In this document: positions 62,001 through 64,000 of the stretch, piece after piece | How positions within the stretch are numbered: the first letter of the stretch is position 1 | Layout: every line of letters starts with the position of its first letter | Source: Bagarius yarrelli | Taxonomy: Eukaryota; Chordata; Actinopteri; Siluriformes; Sisoridae | Direction: 5' to 3' | DNA: 64,000 nt | NCBI GenBank assembly: GCA_005784505.1 | Contig: VCAZ01000038.1 | Coordinates: forward strand, 1,406,898-1,470,897 | Position numbers and translations under genes: made by a program | Notes under the pieces: model-generated | Databases searched by the model: none | What the model saw: only the letters and a program-made list of their open reading frames with translations | Told to the model about the DNA's origin: nothing

Positions 62001-63202
62001 ATATTGTTTTTGTTTTTTTCTTTTCGACAGGATGTCATATCCTCTCTACAAGACCGCCTTTCTTTACGTTACATCGAGCACTTTGCTCTGGTTCTGGAGT
62101 CGGGTGGACCTGATCGCAAACACAGACTGCACTTGTTGCAGGAAAGCCAACCTCTCTCTCACGTGAGTCATAACACTCATTATGCACTAATTAAAATCGA
62201 ATCATTAATTATTATATATAATAACAATCAATTATTTATAGCTACTATATAATTATATAAAATCCTATGTTTATGCATGTTTTATTAATTTAGGTGGTAC
62301 ATAGAACCTATTTCCAGGGGATGCGTTGTCTATTCCGGATCTGCTTCTTCCCTAAAGACCCTGCTGACCTCCTGAGGAGGGATCCTGCTGCATTTGAGTA
62401 CCTGTACATACAGGTATGTATGTACATACATACATTTACTATACAACAAAAATATTTAATAATTACATTTTTTAGACTTTGCATGTTTAAAGCAATGTAC
62501 ATGTAATCCCAAACAGAGCCGCAATGATGTCATCAAGGAACGGTATGGAATGGACTGGAAATCTGATGTGACACTTAAGCTGGCAGCCCTTCACATTTAC
62601 ATCACGGTGTCAGTGGCAAGACCCAACCAAAAGATCTCCCTCAAGAACGTGGAGTAAGTTTAAAATCGAGCTAAAGTAATAAAATCCTTATGAATAGGAA
62701 AAAGTGTGCTGTGTTTTGGAGAACAGTTCTTCCAATTCGGTGCCAAATGGCATCTAAATATCAATTCTAAATTCTGGACCTTTAGACATTACAACAAGAG
62801 ACGGACCGTGATAAATTCTGAAGCTTTTAAAATATACTACATGCACTTTTCTAGGTTAAAAATACATACTACAGGTCCACTCAGTTAAAACCTTTTCAGC
62901 TGAGAGTGTAGGTCCAATTTAGAGTAGCTGATTCACCTGTTAGTATGTTTCTAAAGAAAACTAGAGAACTCATAGACCTACGAGCCCTGAAGCTGTGCTG
63001 CCTTTAAAAAACTCCAAAAACACATGTTTGTGAAAGCTATAAAAGCTTAACTGCCTTACTTTTTTTTTTTTTTAGAAAAGAATGGGGTCTGGAACCTTTC
63101 CTTCCTCTTACCTTATTGCCAACTGTCAAGGAGAAGAACGTCTGCAAGACACTTTCTCAACTTCTCAAGACTTATCAGCACCCTCCACCTGCTGGCAACA
63201 AG
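48992..63202 (+). CDS. frmpd3: FERM and PDZ domain-containing protein 3 (frmpd3), 5' ten coding exons, partial
   Basis: Ten exons (48992-49032, 50266-50420, 50719-50821, 50983-51028, 51799-51903, 58705-58812, 62031-62162, 62294-62413, 62517-62653, 63076-63202) join in frame into 358 codons; the rest lies beyond the window. FRMPD proteins are cytoplasmic, membrane-associated scaffolds; no catalytic role is known. The PDZ domain spans about residues 36-115, with a GFGF carboxylate-binding loop at 47-50. A linker (KSAFISAAKKAR, KVRFSEQVSISDPD) follows at 116-150. The FERM domain starts near residue 160 (IPNVLKVFLENGQIKSF) and reaches the middle lobe (MRCLFRICFFPKDPADLL, FEYLYIQSRNDVIKERYG, KEWGLEPFLP). 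Recalled vertebrate FRMPD3 matches better than FRMPD1 or FRMPD4, notably in LLLIPNVLKVFLENGQIK and KISLKNVEKEWGLEPF. No WW domain precedes the PDZ, unlike FRMPD4. All introns are GT-AG and every phase agrees. Family assignment is near certain; paralogue choice is strong but from memory. Confidence 0.88.
49333..49697. repeat. 183-bp tandem duplication in frmpd3 intron 1
   Basis: 'cactaacgagcttaacactc' followed by 'aaatcaaatgctgctagctt' occurs 183 bp apart (gagctta at 49371 and 49554). The copies differ at few sites, implying a recent event. They create an open frame of 91 codons that is not a gene. Confidence 0.93.
50061..50192. repeat. (TA)n/(GATA)n microsatellite in frmpd3 intron 1
   Basis: Pure TA followed by 'tagatatatagatatatag' units. 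It ends about 75 bp before exon 2. Confidence 0.95.
50266..50420 (+). CDS. frmpd3: frmpd3 coding exon 2 (PDZ start)
   Basis: The acceptor is tgtcccag and the donor gtagga. It encodes residues 14-66, including QVFIQRHPIHGFGFIAGSER. GFGF is the PDZ carboxylate-binding loop. The exon enters in phase 2 and ends in phase 1. Confidence 0.92.
50719..50821 (+). CDS. frmpd3: frmpd3 coding exon 3 (PDZ core)
   Basis: The acceptor is ctttgcag and the donor gtaaca. It encodes DGPSDGKLFAGDQILVINEE and on to APRERVIDLVR. The GDQIL.IN segment and the alphaB helix (RERVIDLV) are typical of PDZ domains and highly conserved in FRMPD proteins. Confidence 0.93.
50983..51028 (+). CDS. frmpd3: frmpd3 coding exon 4 (last PDZ strand)
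   Basis: This 46-nt exon encodes NCDDSIVLTVLQPLQ, the final PDZ beta strand. The acceptor is actcttttcag, the donor gtgatg; it ends in phase 0. It is too short to find by ORF length but is fixed by phase and family alignment. Confidence 0.9.
51080..51320. repeat. Triplicated segment of about 78 bp in frmpd3 intron 4
   Basis: 'ctacgctatcttaacattat' with 'tatga' and '.tctatactt' occurs at 51093, 51169 and 51249. Copies 2 and 3 are nearly identical. Confidence 0.9.
51799..51903 (+). CDS. frmpd3: frmpd3 coding exon 5 (PDZ-FERM linker)
   Basis: It encodes 35 codons starting SPKSAFISAAKKAR and ending KVRFSEQVSISDPDS, the basic linker conserved in FRMPD1, 3 and 4. The acceptor is tcccttag, the donor gtatgt, both in phase 0. 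The frame stays open 115 codons into intron 5. Confidence 0.92.
51904..52251 (+). other. Open frame continuing from exon 5 into intron 5
   Basis: If intron 5 is not removed, the exon 5 frame stays open for 115 codons to TGA at 52249-52251, with ATTAAA at 52286-52291. It would give a PDZ-linker protein of about 265 residues without FERM. No domain is recognisable in the added part. Confidence 0.3.
52385..52480 (-). mobile_element. SINE family A fragment in intron 5
   Basis: 'ttacaactgagcaatcgggg' with 'gttaagagccttgatcagag' and 'gtaatttggtggtgctggga'. Confidence 0.8.
52481..53459. other. Intron 5 sequence, nothing recognised
   Basis: 53040-53230 is less AT-rich, with short open frames on both strands (48-60 codons), but no conserved domain or convincing exon borders. 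Confidence 0.3.
53460..53800 (+). mobile_element. SINE family B in intron 5
   Basis: 'ctggttagcactgttgcctc', box-B-like 'gggttcgattcccgggc', 'tgcatgttctccccgtgctt', (GT)n, 'atagactccagctgatccct' and an AATGAATAAATA tail. Confidence 0.92.
53801..55804. other. Intron 5 sequence, nothing recognised
   Basis: AT-rich with A/T runs at 54168-54183 and 55723-55741. No exon. Confidence 0.4.
55805..55945 (-). mobile_element. SINE family A, minus strand, in intron 5
   Basis: 'tctggcagacgtcattgata', 'tgggggttaagggccttgtt' and 'aacttggtggttctgggaat'. Confidence 0.8.
56570..56762. mobile_element. hAT-like MITE, intron 5 copy 1
   Basis: 'cagtcctggagggccggtgt' faces 'catcggctctccaggactga'. The arms carry 'ccaaccctaatcaaacacac' and 'aaactctgcagg'. 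Confidence 0.82.
56768..56945. mobile_element. hAT-like MITE, intron 5 copy 2
   Basis: Ends 'atcaggggtcaccaaacttg' and 'gagtctggtgaccccctggt' are inverted. The interior shares 'aaacacacctga' and 'gaggcaagttgaa.ctaaact' with copy 1. Confidence 0.85.
57056..57193. mobile_element. hAT-like MITE, intron 5 copy 3, right end missing
   Basis: 'caggggtgtccaaactcatt' then 'cctgcagagtttagctccaa' and 'ccctaatcaaacacacctga'. It breaks into SINE A at 57194, so the right arm was lost or replaced. Confidence 0.85.
57194..57400 (-). mobile_element. SINE family A, minus strand, with head duplicated
   Basis: 'gtggtggcttggtggtgctg' with 'ggaatggaa.cc.ggtcttt' and 'accccttaaccactaag' occurs twice, 75 bp apart, following 'gggttaagggccttgctcag'. 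Confidence 0.88.
57401..57774. other. Intron 5 sequence, nothing recognised
   Basis: AT-rich; no repeat or exon. Confidence 0.4.
57775..58130. mobile_element. Decayed Tc1-type non-autonomous DNA transposon
   Basis: Starts 'gaccaaagtaataggacacc' and includes 'gtctcactcttcttcctaca', 'agatcaggcactgatgagg', 'ttattccactccaactataa' and 'cttgatggagctcagggac'. The order fits a widespread fish element; a relative is at 32405. Confidence 0.62.
58160..58265. repeat. Cluster of palindromes built on TTTACAAGGTCCTTGTAAA
   Basis: TTTACAAGGTCCTTGTAAA (58169-58187) is a perfect palindrome. 'acatttacaaggacctt' (from about 58210) and 'aaggtccttgtaaatgt' (near 58245) form 17-bp inverted arms. Confidence 0.85.
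58705..58812 (+). CDS. frmpd3: frmpd3 coding exon 6 (FERM start)
   Basis: This exon of 36 codons begins AMLKDDSLLLIPNVLKVFLE and ends FDNRTTVR, opening the ubiquitin-like first FERM lobe. The acceptor is ttattttag, the donor gtaagc. It lies 6.8 kb from exon 5 but joins in frame. Confidence 0.93.
58813..59074. other. Intron 6 start, nothing recognised
   Basis: No repeat or exon seen. Confidence 0.35.
59075..59252 (+). mobile_element. LINE 3' end in intron 6
   Basis: Matches 22645-22825. The frame to TAA at 59250-59252 reads RRYMDAINEDMKLVGVSEED then VENRVRGRQMIRCGDP. It keeps 'agaggaagaccaa', missing at 22645, so the two copies are independent. Confidence 0.8.
59253..60879. other. Intron 6 sequence, nothing recognised
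   Basis: AT-rich; no exon or known repeat. Confidence 0.4.
60880..61225. mobile_element. Probable DNA element with GGGGCCCC-type ends
   Basis: 'ccaggggccccaagtg' near 60908 and 'gaggggccccaaaataaaag' with 'gtttaggggcccctt' near 61162 bracket an AT-rich core. This resembles a dispersed fish element but class and borders are uncertain. Confidence 0.35.
61226..62030. other. Intron 6 end; SINE A remnant at 61668-61745
   Basis: The remnant keeps 'acatttacatcatttggcga', 'gatacaactgagcaactg' and 'aattggtggtgctggga'. The rest is AT-rich. Confidence 0.5.
62031..62162 (+). CDS. frmpd3: frmpd3 coding exon 7 (FERM lobe 1)
   Basis: It encodes 44 codons, DVISSLQDRLSLRYIEHFAL to LHLLQESQPLSH, the rest of FERM lobe 1. 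The acceptor is tttcgacag, the donor gtgagt, both in phase 0. Confidence 0.93.
62294..62413 (+). CDS. frmpd3: frmpd3 coding exon 8 (FERM lobe 1-2 junction)
   Basis: It encodes 40 codons, VVHRTYFQGMRCLFRICFFP followed by KDPADLLRRDPAAFEYLYIQ. The latter begins the helical second lobe. Acceptor aatttag, donor gtatgt, phase 0. Confidence 0.93.
62517..62653 (+). CDS. frmpd3: frmpd3 coding exon 9 (FERM lobe 2)
   Basis: It encodes SRNDVIKERYGMDWKSD, then LKLAALHIYITVSVARPNQK and ISLKNV. The acceptor is cccaaacag, the donor gtaagt; it ends in phase 2 inside a Glu codon completed by exon 10. Confidence 0.93.
63076..63202 (+). CDS. frmpd3: frmpd3 coding exon 10 (FERM lobe 2), last exon seen
   Basis: It encodes EKEWGLEPFLPLTLLPTVKE and continues to TYQHPPPAGNK. 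A long T tract precedes the acceptor tttag; the donor is gtagag. The remaining 798 nt hold no exon I can match, so the next (lobe 2-3) lies beyond the window. Confidence 0.9.
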
Positions 63203-63281
63203 GTAGAGATATTGTACATTAAATGTGATGGTGGTACTACTAAAACCTAAATGTTTTACTTTGGGGATAAAGTGAAAGTAA

Positions 63282-63475
63282 AGTGGGAAGTGGTGGCTCG
63301 GTGGTTAAGGTGTTCTACTGATACCTGCTGAAAACTGGGGTTCGATTCCCAGAACCACCAAGCCAATACAATTGGGTGTCTGAGCAAGGCCCTTAATACC
63401 TGCTTAGTTGTATAAAGTAGTCCTTATTCCGCATAAGGACATCTGCCGTAATGGTGTAAATGTAAAGGCTCATAA
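63282..63475 (+). mobile_element. SINE family A in intron 10
   Basis: 'gggaagtggtggctcggtgg' with 'ttaaggtgttctactgatac', box-B-like 'ggttcgattcccag', 'tctgagcaaggcccttaat' and an A-rich end. Confidence 0.9.
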
Positions 63476-64000
63476 AAAAAAAAAAAACATCTATACCCAA
63501 CAGATATATCTAACGTACGATATATAATGAAACTAAAAAATTACGTTATTCAGCCATTATATTTGGATAAAAACTGTACAAGCTTTATGTATTCCTATTA
63601 GCGATCTTCGTGGCAATTCCGTGGGTTTGAATACATTCTGCAAATAAGAAATGTAAACGTAAAAAGCAGCATATTCATAAAATACGTATAGGGAAATATT
63701 GCCTTATTTAAGTCCACTTTTCAATACAGAATTCAGTTCAAGGTCTATTCTTACTTTTGTTCTCCGTGCTATTCAAACACTCGTTCAAACACAGCCTTGG
63801 AAAAATAAATAAATAAATAAAATGATTGCACACATTACTATAACATTTTCTTGTTCAAATTTAAGTTCTTTCAAGCAGAGTTATATTAACTTTTTTCATA
63901 AGAACCATTTTTTAATATTATACTGTAAAAAAAAAAAACACTATATACCGTTTCAAAGTATAGCATGTTTTTTTTTTAAAGGCTTTATTCACATTTGGAG
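63476..64000. other. Intron 10 continuing off the window
   Basis: AT-rich, with (AAAT)n near 63805. The last 20 bases after 'tttttttttaaag' do not translate to the expected next FERM residues, so I call no exon. Confidence 0.4.

Noticed and set aside
63960..64000. Possible next frmpd3 exon after 'tttttttttaaag'
   Set aside because: The following bases read ALFTFG, unlike the expected FERM continuation, and the acceptor AG context is weak.

Overview
This is a vertebrate (teleost fish) nuclear genomic window: AT-rich, intron-exon structured, with no operons, and dominated by short interspersed repeats. The tRNA-headed SINEs with L2-like tails, the Tc1-like and hAT-like DNA transposon relics and the (TA), (CA), (GA) and (GGAT) microsatellites are the mix typical of ray-finned fish. 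The SINE families suggest an ostariophysan, perhaps a catfish, but that is inference from recalled repeat types and not proof.

Only one protein-coding gene is supported. From 48,992 to the right edge, ten plus-strand coding exons join in frame, with GT-AG borders and matching phases, into the first 358 codons of a FERM and PDZ domain-containing protein. The best match is frmpd3, a FRMPD-family scaffold. The PDZ domain lies on coding exons 2-4, a conserved linker on exon 5, and the FERM domain starts on exon 6 and runs off the window. The start codon follows an in-frame stop in its own exon, so the N-terminus is short and has no WW domain.

Positions 1-48,900 hold no gene I can support. The start-codon exon opens with a splice acceptor, so this stretch may be part of a long 5' intron of frmpd3, or intergenic. 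It is a mosaic of: SINE family A (V-SINE/Mermaid-like), SINE family B (about 350 bp, GGAT-type tail), SINE family C, a dispersed fish repeat (family D, 'atagcgctttt' type), a roughly 650-bp DNA element with inverted ends GCATTTACACTGC (three long copies and one fragment), a decayed Tc1 transposase copy, LINE 3' ends, and several satellites. The most structured satellites are a 17-bp array of about 1.25 kb with a 51-bp higher-order period (24.5-25.8 kb), an 18-bp array (20.5 kb), a TGAT-rich array (35 kb), a GA array with four embedded copies of one unique segment (43.3-44.0 kb) and a pentanucleotide ladder (48.2-48.8 kb).

The gene's introns carry further repeats, including a 183-bp tandem duplication in intron 1, a triplicated segment of about 78 bp in intron 4, and a cluster of three related hAT-like MITEs in the 6.8-kb intron 5. 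I found no sign of an undescribed system. The best leads are a possible PDZ-only isoform made by reading into intron 5, an AG|GT double splice motif just before the start exon, and the satellite and element structures listed in the findings.
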